Both the position numbers and the translations under genes were made by a program. 23,010 bases of DNA, from positions 1 to 23,010 of the forward strand of contig JBBRWW010000036.1 of assembly GCA_038248955.1 (NCBI GenBank). Direction: 5' to 3'. This document shows, in pieces, positions 7,510 to 17,296 of the stretch (the stretch's first letter is position 1; the number at the start of each line of letters is the position of its first letter). The stretch comes from Lysobacter_K sp038248955. Lineage in GTDB: Bacteria > Pseudomonadota > Gammaproteobacteria > Xanthomonadales > Xanthomonadaceae. Under the pieces are notes generated by a model. That model saw nothing but the letters and a program-made list of their open reading frames with translations, was not told the origin of the DNA and did no database searches.

Positions 7510-8844
7510 ATGGACGCCTGGCCCCGCTGCCTCGAACGCCTCGAAGCCGAATTCCCGGCGGAGGACGTCCACACCTGGCTGAAGCCGTTGCAGGCCTTGC
7601 GCCGCAACGACGTCATGGTGCTGTACGCGCCCAATGCCTTCGTCGTCGAACACGTCCGCGAGCGCTACCTGGTCCGCATCCGCGAACTGCTGGCGTATTT
7701 CGCCGGCAGCCCCGAGGTCAGCCTTGAGATCGGCTCGCTGCCACGGGCGCCCGCGCCGCCGCGCGAGGCCGAGTTCGCCGCCTCCGGCCACCCGGCGCGC
7801 GCGATGCCGGTCGAACCGTTCAACGGTCACCTCGACAGCCACTACACGTTCGAGAACTTCGTCGAGGGCCGCAGCAACCAGCTCGGCCGCGCCGCCGCGT
7901 TCCAGGCCGCGTCGCGTCCCGGCGAGCGCGCCCACAACCCGCTGCTGCTGTACGGCGGCACCGGTCTGGGCAAGACCCACCTGATGTTCGCCGCCGGCAA
8001 CGCGATGCTGGCCAGTAATCCTCGTGCCCGCGTGATGTACCTGCGCTCGGAACAGTTCTTCAGCGCGATGATGCGGGCCTTGCAGGATAAGGCCATGGAC
8101 GGCTTCAAGCGGCAGTTCCAGCAGGTCGACGCGCTGCTGATCGACGACATCCAGTTCTTCGCCGGCAAGGACCGCACGCAGGAGGAGTTCTTCCACACCT
8201 TCAACGCACTGTTCGATGGCAAGCAGCAGATCATCCTGACCTGCGACCGCTACCCGCGCGAGGTCGAGGGCCTGGAACCGCGACTGAAATCGCGCCTGGC
8301 GTGGGGGTTGTCCGTGGCGATCGAGCCGCCGGATTTCGAGACCCGCGCGCAGATCGTGCTCGCCAAGGCGCACGAGCGCGGCGTCAACATCCCCGAGGAA
8401 GTTGCCTACCTGCTGGCGAAGAAGATGCGCAGCAACGTGCGCGACCTTGAGGGGGCACTCAACACGCTCACCGCGCGCGCGAACTTCACTGGCCGGGCGA
8501 TCACCCCCGAATTTGCCCAGGAGACGCTGCGCGACCTCCTGCGCGCCCAGCAGCAGTCGATCGGCATCCCCAACATCCAGAAGACCGTGGCAGACTACTA
8601 CGGCCTGCAGATCAAGGACTTGCTGTCTAAACGACGGACGCGTTCGCTGGCCCGGCCACGCCAGATGGCAATGGCACTGACCAAGGAATTGACCGAACAC
8701 AGTCTGCCGGAAATCGGCGATGCGTTTGCCGGCCGTGACCACACCACCGTACTGCACGCCTGCCGCCAGATCCGGACGTTGATGGAGACCGACGGCAAGA
8801 TGCATGAGGATTGGGACAAATTGATCCGGAAACTCAGTGAATAG
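7510..8844 (+). CDS. dnaA: Chromosomal replication initiator protein DnaA
   Basis: A 444-residue AAA+ initiator that binds DnaA boxes and opens oriC. Domain I begins MDAWPRCLERLEAEFP, the form remembered for Xanthomonadaceae. A short Pro/Ala-rich linker (about 80-110) follows. The AAA+ domain has Walker A GGTGLGKTH (149-157) and Walker B LLIDDIQFF (Asp212-Asp213). Domain IV carries the DnaA signature DAFAGRDHTTVLHACRQI (about 404-421). I chose ATG 7510 because it matches the family N-terminus; the frame is open further upstream to 7228 but that part is not DnaA-like. AAGAAG about 12 bases upstream may serve as a weak ribosome site. The adjacent origin may allow autoregulation. Confidence 0.97.
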   Translation: MDAWPRCLERLEAEFPAEDVHTWLKPLQALRRNDVMVLYAPNAFVVEHVRERYLVRIRELLAYFAGSPEVSLEIGSLPRAPAPPREAEFAASGHPARAMPVEPFNGHLDSHYTFENFVEGRSNQLGRAAAFQAASRPGERAHNPLLLYGGTGLGKTHLMFAAGNAMLASNPRARVMYLRSEQFFSAMMRALQDKAMDGFKRQFQQVDALLIDDIQFFAGKDRTQEEFFHTFNALFDGKQQIILTCDRYPREVEGLEPRLKSRLAWGLSVAIEPPDFETRAQIVLAKAHERGVNIPEEVAYLLAKKMRSNVRDLEGALNTLTARANFTGRAITPEFAQETLRDLLRAQQQSIGIPNIQKTVADYYGLQIKDLLSKRRTRSLARPRQMAMALTKELTEHSLPEIGDAFAGRDHTTVLHACRQIRTLMETDGKMHEDWDKLIRKLSE

Positions 8845-8882
8845 GGGCTTTCGCAAACATCGTGGATGATGGTCCCCGAACA

Positions 8883-8891
8883 TGTGGATAA
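8883..8891 (-). promoter_or_regulatory. DnaA box (TTATCCACA, minus strand)
   Basis: TGTGGATAA on the plus strand is a perfect consensus R1-type DnaA box read on the minus strand. It lies 39 bases after the dnaA stop. Confidence 0.88.
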
Positions 8892-8918
8892 GTCGGAAGT
8901 GGCGACATCCGCGAAAAG

Positions 8919-8927
8919 TTATCCACA
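8919..8927 (+). promoter_or_regulatory. DnaA box (TTATCCACA, plus strand)
   Basis: A perfect consensus box, facing opposite to the one at 8883-8891 with 27 bases between them. It is followed by the first AT-rich block about 45 bases downstream. Confidence 0.88.
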
Positions 8928-9092
8928 GCTTGTACGGCCTCTGCGATGCCGTTTGTACCAGGCTTCACAGGTTGATTAACCGTATAAAAATCAATAGGTT
9001 GATTGTGTTTTCCCGAGATTTCGGCGACACCATCACCACCAAGCTTTAGATTTATTCAATTCTTTTGTATTGGTCTAGGGGAGTGGGTCCGC

Positions 9093-10193
9093 ATGCGTTT
9101 CAGCCTGCAACGCGAAGTGTTTCTCAAGCCGTTGGCGCAAGTCGTCAACGTCGTCGAACGTCGCCAGACGCTGCCGGTGCTGGCCAACCTGCTGGCCCAG
9201 GTCAAGGATGGCCAGTTGTCGTTGACCGGCACCGACCTGGAAGTAGAAATGGTGTCACGCGTTGCGGTGGACGAGGCCAAGGACGGTGAAACCACCATCC
9301 CCGCCCGGAAACTGTTCGAAATCGTTCGGGCATTGCCAGATGGCAGCAAGGTCACCGTCACGCAGACCGGCGACAAGGTCACGGTCCAGGCGGGTCGTTC
9401 TCGCTTCACCCTGGCCAGCCTGTCGGCCAACGACTTCCCTTCGATCGACGAGGTCGAGGCCACCGAGCGTGTGCGTGTTCCCGAGGCGGCGCTCAAGGAA
9501 TTGATCGAGCGGACGGCATTCGCGATGGCACAGCAGGACGTGCGCTACTACCTCAACGGCCTGTTGTTCGACCTGCGCGAAAACAGCCTGCGCTGTGTCG
9601 CCACCGACGGGCACCGCCTGGCGATGTGCGAGACCGAGTACGAGGGCGGTGGCCAGACCAAGCGGCAGATCATCGTGCCGCGCAAGGGTGTGCAGGAATT
9701 GCAGCGGCTACTCGAAAGCGGCGACCGAGAGGTCGAACTGGAGATGGGTCGCGGCCATATCCGCCTCAGGCGCGACGATGTGACGTTCACCAGCAAACTC
9801 ATCGACGGACGGTTTCCAGACTACGAAGCGGTGATCCCGATTGGCGCCGACAAGGAAGTGCGCATCGATCGCGAAGTGCTGCGAGCTTCGCTGCAGCGCG
9901 CCGCGATCCTGTCGAATGAGAAGTACCGTGGCGTCCGGATCGAGGTGTCGCCGGGCCAGCTCAAGATCAGTGCGCACAATCCCGAGCAGGAGGAAGCGCA
10001 GGAGGAAGTCGAGGCGGACACCAAGGTCGATGACCTCTCAGTCGGATTCAACGTCAATTACCTGCTGGACGCGCTTACTGCGTTGCGCAGTGACGAAGTG
10101 GTGTTGGCGTTACGGGATGCCAATTCCTCGGCGCTGGTACGCGAGGCTACAAACGAGAAGTGCCGTCACGTGGTGATGCCGCTGCGACTTTGA
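9093..10193 (+). CDS. dnaN: DNA polymerase III beta subunit (sliding clamp)
   Basis: The 366-residue ring-forming clamp that tethers DNA polymerase III and other enzymes to DNA. The start ATG 9093 (MRFSLQREVFLKPL) has a strong AGGGGAG ribosome site about nine bases upstream. The three clamp folds span the protein. Recognisable conserved parts are RRQTLPVLANLL, TDLEVEM, the central YYLNGLLFDL/ATDGHRLA segment and the C-terminal VMPLRL, which forms part of the hydrophobic partner-binding site. Length is exactly that of the family. It follows the probable origin and precedes recF, the standard order. Confidence 0.97.
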   Translation: MRFSLQREVFLKPLAQVVNVVERRQTLPVLANLLAQVKDGQLSLTGTDLEVEMVSRVAVDEAKDGETTIPARKLFEIVRALPDGSKVTVTQTGDKVTVQAGRSRFTLASLSANDFPSIDEVEATERVRVPEAALKELIERTAFAMAQQDVRYYLNGLLFDLRENSLRCVATDGHRLAMCETEYEGGGQTKRQIIVPRKGVQELQRLLESGDREVELEMGRGHIRLRRDDVTFTSKLIDGRFPDYEAVIPIGADKEVRIDREVLRASLQRAAILSNEKYRGVRIEVSPGQLKISAHNPEQEEAQEEVEADTKVDDLSVGFNVNYLLDALTALRSDEVVLALRDANSSALVREATNEKCRHVVMPLRL

Positions 10194-10200
10194 CGTCTCG

Positions 10201-10219
10201 CCAAACCCGTGGGGTTTGG
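10201..10219 (+). terminator. Hairpin just after dnaN (8-bp stem)
   Basis: CCAAACCC (10201-10208), a three-base loop GTG, and GGGTTTGG (10212-10219) form a perfect stem seven bases beyond the dnaN stop. There is no U-tract, so it may be a processing or attenuation structure rather than a full terminator. Confidence 0.4.
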
Positions 10220-10235
10220 TGTTCCATGTGAAGCA
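10220..10235. promoter_or_regulatory. Degenerate parS-like site in the dnaN-recF spacer
   Basis: TGTTCCATGTGAAGCA agrees with the classical parS consensus TGTTTCACGTGAAACA at 13 of 16 positions. It agrees less well with the perfect copies inside recF (11 of 14 in the core). It lies exactly between two hairpins. Weak on its own; listed because two better copies lie within 1.2 kb. Confidence 0.35.
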
Positions 10236-10261
10236 ACACGCCCGGCTCGCCCGGGCGTGTT
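10235..10261 (+). terminator. Hairpin before recF (11-bp stem)
   Basis: AACACGCCCGG (10235-10245) and CCGGGCGTGTT (10251-10261) form a perfect GC-rich stem with a five-base loop, ending 24 bases before the recF ATG. The following bases are TCGATCTTGG, with no U-run, so termination would be partial. It could set the ratio of clamp to RecF. Confidence 0.45.
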
Positions 10262-10285
10262 CGATCTTGGAGGTCGAACGGTCAG

Positions 10286-11401
10286 ATGTACGTAACGCGC
10301 ATCGAAATCAGGCACCTGCGCCGGTTCTCGGAGGTTGCACTCACGCCAGGCACCGGTCTCAACCTGATCACGGGTGACAATGGCGCAGGCAAGACCAGTG
10401 TTCTGGAAGCATTGCACCTGATGGCGTACGGCCGCAGTTTTCGCGGCCGGGTGCGCGATGGCTTGATCCGGAGCGGTGAGTCAGCGCTGGAAGTGTTCGT
10501 CGAATGGCGGGAAAGTCATCGGGACAGCCCACGAAAGGCGGGATTGCGACATTCCGGTCACGATTGGGAAGGTCGACTCGACGGCCAGGCAGTGTCTTAC
10601 CTGGGCGATTTATGTGCCGCTCTGGCCGTAGTCAGTTTCGAACCTGGCAGCCATGCGCTGATCACCGGCAGCGCTGATTCGCGGCGGCGTTACCTGGATT
10701 GGGGCTTGTTCCACGTGGAACCTAATTTCCTGACGCTTTGGCGGCGCTATGCAAGGGCGTTGAAACAGCGCAACGCGCTGCTGAAACGTCGTGGCAGCGT
10801 CGCGCAACTGGATGCCTGGGATCGCGAGTTGGTGGAAGCCGGCGAACCGCTCAGTCGTGACCGCCAACGCTACCTTGATTCCCTGCAGCGGTATGTCTCG
10901 GCGTTGACCGCGGAATGGGTGCCGGCGATCGGTTCCACCACACTGGAATATCAACCCGGGTGGCGTCGCGACGAGTTGCCGCTTGCCGACGCGCTGTTGC
11001 TGGCAAGGGAGCGGGACCTGGTCGCCGGGTTTACCTCCGTCGGCCCACATCGCGCCGATTGGCGCATCTCGTTCGGACATCTCGCGGGTCGTGAGTCGCT
11101 TTCCCGAGGGCAGGCAAAGCTCACCGCGCTTTCGGCGTTGATGGCGCAAGCACAGCACCATGCTGAAATCCGGGGTGATTGGCCGATCATTGCGCTCGAC
11201 GATCTGGCCTCGGAGCTTGATCGCGCCCATCAGGGCCGTGTGCTGGACTGGTTGCGCCGCAGTTCGGCCCAGGTATTCGTGACCGGAACGGAGATTCCGT
11301 CGACGCTACAGTTGACGTCGGGCATGAAATGGTTCCACGTGGAACACGGCGCGATAGCGTCGCTGGTTCCGGGCGTCGGCGAAACCAAGACGATTGGTTA
11401 G
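10286..11401 (+). CDS. recF: DNA replication/repair protein RecF
   Basis: A 371-residue SMC-like ATPase that helps load RecA at single-strand gaps with RecO and RecR. Walker A is GDNGAGKTS (about residues 30-38), followed by the family motif LEALHLMAYGRSFR. The signature SLSRGQAKLTALSALMAQA and Walker B IIALDDLASELD are near the C-terminus, and FVTGTEIP follows. The ATG at 10286 has GGAGG about 12 bases upstream. Length is usual. Two perfect 14-base palindromes lie inside the gene (see parS entries). It sits between dnaN and gyrB as in most gammaproteobacteria. Confidence 0.97.
   Translation: MYVTRIEIRHLRRFSEVALTPGTGLNLITGDNGAGKTSVLEALHLMAYGRSFRGRVRDGLIRSGESALEVFVEWRESHRDSPRKAGLRHSGHDWEGRLDGQAVSYLGDLCAALAVVSFEPGSHALITGSADSRRRYLDWGLFHVEPNFLTLWRRYARALKQRNALLKRRGSVAQLDAWDRELVEAGEPLSRDRQRYLDSLQRYVSALTAEWVPAIGSTTLEYQPGWRRDELPLADALLLARERDLVAGFTSVGPHRADWRISFGHLAGRESLSRGQAKLTALSALMAQAQHHAEIRGDWPIIALDDLASELDRAHQGRVLDWLRRSSAQVFVTGTEIPSTLQLTSGMKWFHVEHGAIASLVPGVGETKTIG
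10707..10722. promoter_or_regulatory. Candidate parS (ParB-binding) site inside recF
   Basis: TGTTCCACGTGGAACC contains the perfect 14-base palindrome GTTCCACGTGGAAC (10708-10721). This is the core I remember for Pseudomonas parS and differs from the general consensus TGTTTCACGTGAAACA at only three positions. It encodes Phe142-His-Val-Glu145 of RecF. It is about 1.8 kb from the probable origin, where parS sites normally cluster. Confidence 0.78.
11331..11346. promoter_or_regulatory. Second candidate parS site inside recF
   Basis: GGTTCCACGTGGAACA contains the same perfect palindrome GTTCCACGTGGAAC (11332-11345), 624 bases from the first copy and in the same codon phase. It encodes Phe350-His-Val-Glu353. 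Two identical 14-base palindromes this close are very unlikely by chance. Confidence 0.78.
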
Positions 11402-11511
11402 CCTGCCAAGACTGGCCCGGCGCCGCGCTTGAACCTCCCGCCCGTATGGCGCCCGCCACCTGCCATGACGTTGGCGGCTCGCCCCCGCCACCCGGGCCCG
11501 GCAGTCCGCCC

Positions 11512-11520
11512 TGCTATACT
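11512..11520 (+). promoter_or_regulatory. Extended -10 promoter candidate for gyrB
   Basis: TGCTATACT fits an extended -10 element (TG-N-TATACT, five of six in the hexamer). No -35 is visible 17 bases upstream. Transcription would start near 11527, about 67 bases before the gyrB ATG. Confidence 0.42.
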
Positions 11521-11593
11521 TCACTGTCGTATACCCAATGTGTCTCGACGCGCCCGGCCAGCCCGAGGCTGCGTCGTCGGAGCCTGCCGCCGC

Positions 11594-14074
<2,481 letters not shown>

Positions 14075-14076
14075 GC

Positions 14077-14093
14077 CGGCCCGCTACGGGCCG
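14077..14093 (+). terminator. Short hairpin after gyrB
   Basis: CGGCCCG (14077-14083), loop CTA, CGGGCCG (14087-14093) starts three bases after the gyrB stop. No U-tract follows. Possible end-of-message structure, weak evidence. Confidence 0.35.
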
Positions 14094-14246
14094 CACGGGT
14101 CACGCCAAGGGCGCGGTCGAAAGACTGCCACCGCTGCGTGTGCGGCCTGATCTTTTGGCTGAACCGGGACTCAGCCTGATCTTCGTCCTTAACGGCGTCT
14201 TGATCAGGCAACGGCTACAACGCAGGTCACGTAACAGGGAACCATC

Positions 14247-15053
14247 ATGATGAAGAACGTCGTCCTCGGCCTTTCGATCGCCGTACTGGCAGCCGCCTGC
14301 GCCACCACCACCTCTCCCACCGGCCGCAGCCAGCGCGTGGGGGCGGTGTCGCAGCAGCAATTGGACGCGATGGGCGCCCAAGCCTTCGCACAGGCCAAGG
14401 CCAAGACGCCGCAAAGCAACAATGCCGGCCAGACTGCCTACGTTCGTTGCGTAGTCAACGCGATCACGCGCGAACTGCCCAACGGCTCCCAGGCCAATTG
14501 GGAAACCGCGCTGTTCGTCGATGGATCGCCCAATGCGTTCGCCTTGCCCGGCGGCAAGGTCGGCATCAACACCGGCATCTTCACCGTGGCGAAGAACCAG
14601 GATCAACTCGCGGCCGTTATCGCCCATGAGATTGGCCACGTGATATCCCGCCACCACGACGAGCGGGTGACGCGCCAAATGGGCGCCCAGGCAGGCTTGG
14701 GTATCCTCGGGGCGATCGTGGGATCAGCTTATGGTCAGGGCGCCGCGGACACGACCGGGCAGTTGGGCGCGTTGGCGGCGCAGGGTGTTTTCCTGTTGCC
14801 CAACAACCGCGTCCAGGAAACCGAGGCCGACGTGGTCGGACAGCAGTTGATGGCACGCGCGGGCTTCAACCCGCAACAAGCGGTCAATCTGTGGCAAAAC
14901 ATGATCTCCGTCGGCGGTAGCAACCCCCCGCAATTTCTTTCTACCCACCCGGATCCGCGCTCACGCATCGACGAGCTCAGCAATCGCGCCGGGGCGCTGA
15001 TGCCCGTTTACCAGCAGGCTCGCGCCAACGGTCGCACCCCGAATTGCGGTTAA
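14247..15053 (+). CDS. M48 family metallopeptidase, lipoprotein (LoiP-like)
   Basis: A 268-residue zinc protease exported as a lipoprotein: the signal MMKNVVLGLSIAVLAAAC ends at Cys18. The M48 motif HEIGH (residues 127-131), within AVIAHEIGHVISRHH, supplies the two zinc histidines. The third ligand Glu lies in ETEAD (191-195), and STHPDPRSRI (about 232-241) is the usual downstream motif. Length and layout resemble E. coli LoiP (YggG) and lack the TPR domain of BepA. A role in envelope protein quality control is inferred from that family. The start has an AGGGA element about 10 bases upstream; the second ATG at 14250 is equally possible. Confidence 0.92.
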   Translation: MMKNVVLGLSIAVLAAACATTTSPTGRSQRVGAVSQQQLDAMGAQAFAQAKAKTPQSNNAGQTAYVRCVVNAITRELPNGSQANWETALFVDGSPNAFALPGGKVGINTGIFTVAKNQDQLAAVIAHEIGHVISRHHDERVTRQMGAQAGLGILGAIVGSAYGQGAADTTGQLGALAAQGVFLLPNNRVQETEADVVGQQLMARAGFNPQQAVNLWQNMISVGGSNPPQFLSTHPDPRSRIDELSNRAGALMPVYQQARANGRTPNCG

Positions 15054-15176
15054 ACACAAAACGCCATCGCGCCGCAAGCCGTTCCATCCTCCCCGGTGGT
15101 TCTGCTAGCTTGGCCGCATCCGGGCTCCAGAGCCCTCCTGCCGCACCGCTTTGTGGCAGCACCAAAGGTGATCCCG

Positions 15177-16388
15177 ATGAACCAGTCCAAGTCCTGCCGC
15201 AACCTCCTCGCGGCTGCAATCGCCGGGATTCTCGCCCTGGGCGCGGTGACCCAGGTACACGCACAGACCGCCGCGCAGCAGCGCCGCGCCGACCGGGCGC
15301 AGAAAGCCGAGTCCAAGCACGCCACCAAGGCGATCGAGCAGTATCCGGATGCGACCCGTGCTGCACCTGATGCCAAGGCCAGCGCGAAGGTCACCCCAAA
15401 GCTCAAGAAAATGATGGATCTGTATGACGCCGACAAGGGCGCCGAAGCTCGCGCCATCGCCCTCGAGATCGTCGCGAACCCGGATGCCAACGCGTACGAC
15501 CACGCCTTCGCGGCGCAGATTGCAGCCCAGACCGCATACGATGCCGACGACAACGCCGCCGCCACGGGCTACCTGAACCAGGTGCTCGGCTTCAACGGCC
15601 TCGACAACAATGGCCATTACGGCGCGATGTTGATGCTCGGTCAGCTGCAACTTCAGGAAGACAACTACACCGGCGCGCTGGCCACGATCGACCGGTTTCT
15701 CACCGAGACCAAGACCGCCAAGCCCGAACACCTTGTCCTGAAGGGCAATGCCCTCTATCGCCTCGATCGCTTTCCCGAGGCGGCCGCGGTATTGAAGCAG
15801 GCAATCGCCACGTCGCCCGAACCGAAGTCCGATTGGATGCAATTGCTCATGGCGAGCTACGCGGAGTCGGGGAACGCCGGCGAAGCGGCGAAGGTCGCCG
15901 AACAAGTCGCCGCGCAGAATCCCGGCGACAAGCGCGCGCAGATGAACCTCGCGGTCGTGTACCTGCAAGGCGACATGTATGACAAGGCCGTGGCGGTGCT
16001 CGAGAAGATGCGGACCGCCGGTCAACTCACCGAGGACAAGGATTACCGCCAACTGTATTCCGCGTACCTGAACCTGGATGGCAAGGAAAAGCAGGCGGCC
16101 GACGTCATCAACGACGGAATCGCGAAGGGTATCCTCAAGCCCGATTACCAGACCTATCTCGCGCTCGCCCAGTCCTACTACTTCTCCGACCAGGCCGGGC
16201 CGTCGATCGACGCGTACAAGAAGGCGGCACCACTCGCCCCCGACGGTGAGACGTACCTCAACCTCGCCCGTGTACTGTGGCAGGAAGACCGGGTAGCCGA
16301 AGCGAAGGAAGCCGCAAAGCAGGCTTTGGCCAAGGGCGTGAAGAAGCCCGAGGACGCGAAGAAGATTGTCGCGCTGCCCAACAAGTAA
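15177..16388 (+). CDS. Exported tetratricopeptide repeat protein
   Basis: A 403-residue secreted or periplasmic protein. ATG 15177 follows AAGGTG by about seven bases and opens a signal peptide with likely cleavage after VHA (residue 29). The remainder is almost wholly helical. TPR-like units are visible, for example YTGALATIDRFLTETKTAKPEHLVLKG-type helices, the segment AEQVAAQNPGDKRAQMNLAVVYLQGD, and a final GETYLNLARVLWQEDRVAEAKEAAKQAL. It lies just upstream of tonB, and a gene of this kind occupies that place in xanthomonads as I recall. A link to TonB-dependent uptake is therefore possible but only inferred. The specific function is not known to me. Confidence 0.85.
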   Translation: MNQSKSCRNLLAAAIAGILALGAVTQVHAQTAAQQRRADRAQKAESKHATKAIEQYPDATRAAPDAKASAKVTPKLKKMMDLYDADKGAEARAIALEIVANPDANAYDHAFAAQIAAQTAYDADDNAAATGYLNQVLGFNGLDNNGHYGAMLMLGQLQLQEDNYTGALATIDRFLTETKTAKPEHLVLKGNALYRLDRFPEAAAVLKQAIATSPEPKSDWMQLLMASYAESGNAGEAAKVAEQVAAQNPGDKRAQMNLAVVYLQGDMYDKAVAVLEKMRTAGQLTEDKDYRQLYSAYLNLDGKEKQAADVINDGIAKGILKPDYQTYLALAQSYYFSDQAGPSIDAYKKAAPLAPDGETYLNLARVLWQEDRVAEAKEAAKQALAKGVKKPEDAKKIVALPNK

Positions 16389-16549
16389 AGTGCATCACGG
16401 ATTTGATGTGCAATTCGCGATTTTTTCGTGGGATCAACCATGAAAAGTGGTATATCCTAGGAGGTTCGCGCAACCCGAAAGAGTTGCATGGATCCAATGA
16501 CAATCCGCGGCGCCCCGGCGTGCGGCAATTTCTCCCGAGCTGACGGCGC
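16389..16549 (+). promoter_or_regulatory. Leader region upstream of tonB (AT-rich, probable promoter)
   Basis: The first 75 bases are AT-rich compared with neighbours and include T6 (16421-16426) and TATATC (16451-16456), a possible -10 without a clear -35. A small hairpin GCAAC...GTTGC lies near 16469-16486. I see no convincing 19-base Fur box, although tonB operons are often iron regulated. A 45-codon frame (16406-16543) ends six bases before the tonB ATG, but has no ribosome site. Confidence 0.4.
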
Positions 16550-17224
16550 ATGACGCAAGACCCGGAAATCCACGCAAAGAAAGACGACCGCGAAAGCTTG
16601 AACTGGGCACGTATTGCCGGTATCAGTGCCGCGGTCGCCGTGCATGTCGCGGCACTGCTGCTCCTGCTTGCCCCGATGGCGCCGCCGGCGACCGAAAAGG
16701 TCGAGGAGAACATCACGTTCGTCAATCTGATCAAGCCGCCACCGCCGCCACCGCCGCCGCCGCCGCCGCCACCGGAAGAGATCCGGCCGCTCACGCCGCC
16801 GAAGACGCTGTCGCCACCGCGTCCGACGCCGCTGCCGCCGCCGCCGATTGAACCGCCGATCGTGGTCAGCGACCCGAGTCCGGTCGACGTGCAGGCGCCG
16901 CCACCGCGGCCACCGTCGCCCCCCGCGCCGAGCTCGCAGCTAGATACGCAGGGCACGGTCGATCCGTCCTCGCGATCGATGAATCCGCCCAAGTATCCGC
17001 CGACCGAAGCCCGTCAGGGCGTGGGTGGCACCGTGGTGCTGATCATCAGCATCGATGGTCAGGGCAACGTGCTGGACGTCTCGGTCGAGAAGTCCAGTCG
17101 CAACCGCAACCTCGACCGCGCCGCTATGGATGCAGCGCGCAAGTGGCGCTTCAAACCCGCGATGAGCGGTGGCCAGGGTGTTCCCAGCCGGGTACGTGTC
17201 CCAGTTGACTTCGTCGCGCCCTGA
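16550..17224 (+). CDS. tonB: Energy transducer TonB
   Basis: A 224-residue inner-membrane anchored protein that carries energy from the ExbB-ExbD motor to outer-membrane TonB-dependent receptors. A single membrane helix (about residues 20-41) contains His32, equivalent to the conserved TonB helix histidine. A long proline-rich periplasmic spacer follows, with 13 consecutive prolines (63-75). The C-terminal domain shows PPKYPPTEAR, GTVVLIISIDGQGNVLDVSV and AARKWRFKPA. It heads exbB, exbD1 and exbD2. The ATG at 16550 has only a weak GAG element upstream, so translation may be modest. Confidence 0.95.
   Translation: MTQDPEIHAKKDDRESLNWARIAGISAAVAVHVAALLLLLAPMAPPATEKVEENITFVNLIKPPPPPPPPPPPPPEEIRPLTPPKTLSPPRPTPLPPPPIEPPIVVSDPSPVDVQAPPPRPPSPPAPSSQLDTQGTVDPSSRSMNPPKYPPTEARQGVGGTVVLIISIDGQGNVLDVSVEKSSRNRNLDRAAMDAARKWRFKPAMSGGQGVPSRVRVPVDFVAP
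16736..16774 (+). repeat. CCG/CCA triplet run coding for 13 prolines in TonB
   Basis: Thirteen successive proline codons (CCG with interspersed CCA, including six CCG in a row) encode residues 63-75 of TonB. Such a run stalls ribosomes unless elongation factor P is present, and triplet runs can change length by slippage without frameshift. Confidence 0.9.
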
Positions 17225-17296
17225 TCGGGCTCACGGGGTTATCGTAAACGCCGCCATTCAAATCTTTCCTTTCCACGACATTCAAAGGTAAGCGTC

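Larger units (their letters stand above)
8845..9092. other. Probable chromosomal origin (oriC) between dnaA and dnaN
   Basis: This 248-base non-coding region lies in the canonical dnaA-dnaN position. It has two perfect TTATCCACA boxes in opposite orientation (8883-8891 minus, 8919-8927 plus) and a weaker CGTGGATGA at 8861-8869. Two blocks are AT-rich against a GC-rich genome (about 8971-9008 and 9044-9072). AGGTTGATT occurs twice (8969-8977, 8996-9004), and AATCAA-TAGG-TTGATT forms an inverted repeat (8989-9004). The AT blocks are plausible unwinding elements. Gene orientation diverges from here on both sides. Origin function is inferred from position and motifs. Confidence 0.82.

Noticed and set aside
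7489..8883. 464-codon minus-strand frame opposite dnaA
   Set aside because: Antisense shadow of an intact dnaA; no recognisable domain or ribosome site.
11429..11593. In-frame 55-codon extension upstream of the chosen gyrB start
   Set aside because: Not gyrase-like, and it contains the extended -10 candidate; ATG 11594 gives the normal family length.
16389..16549. Fur box upstream of tonB
   Set aside because: No segment matches the 19-base consensus well enough to report.
16700..16900. CCG-rich stretch as a CRISPR or other DNA repeat array
   Set aside because: It is explained by proline codons in the TonB spacer; there are no regular spacers or conserved repeat units.
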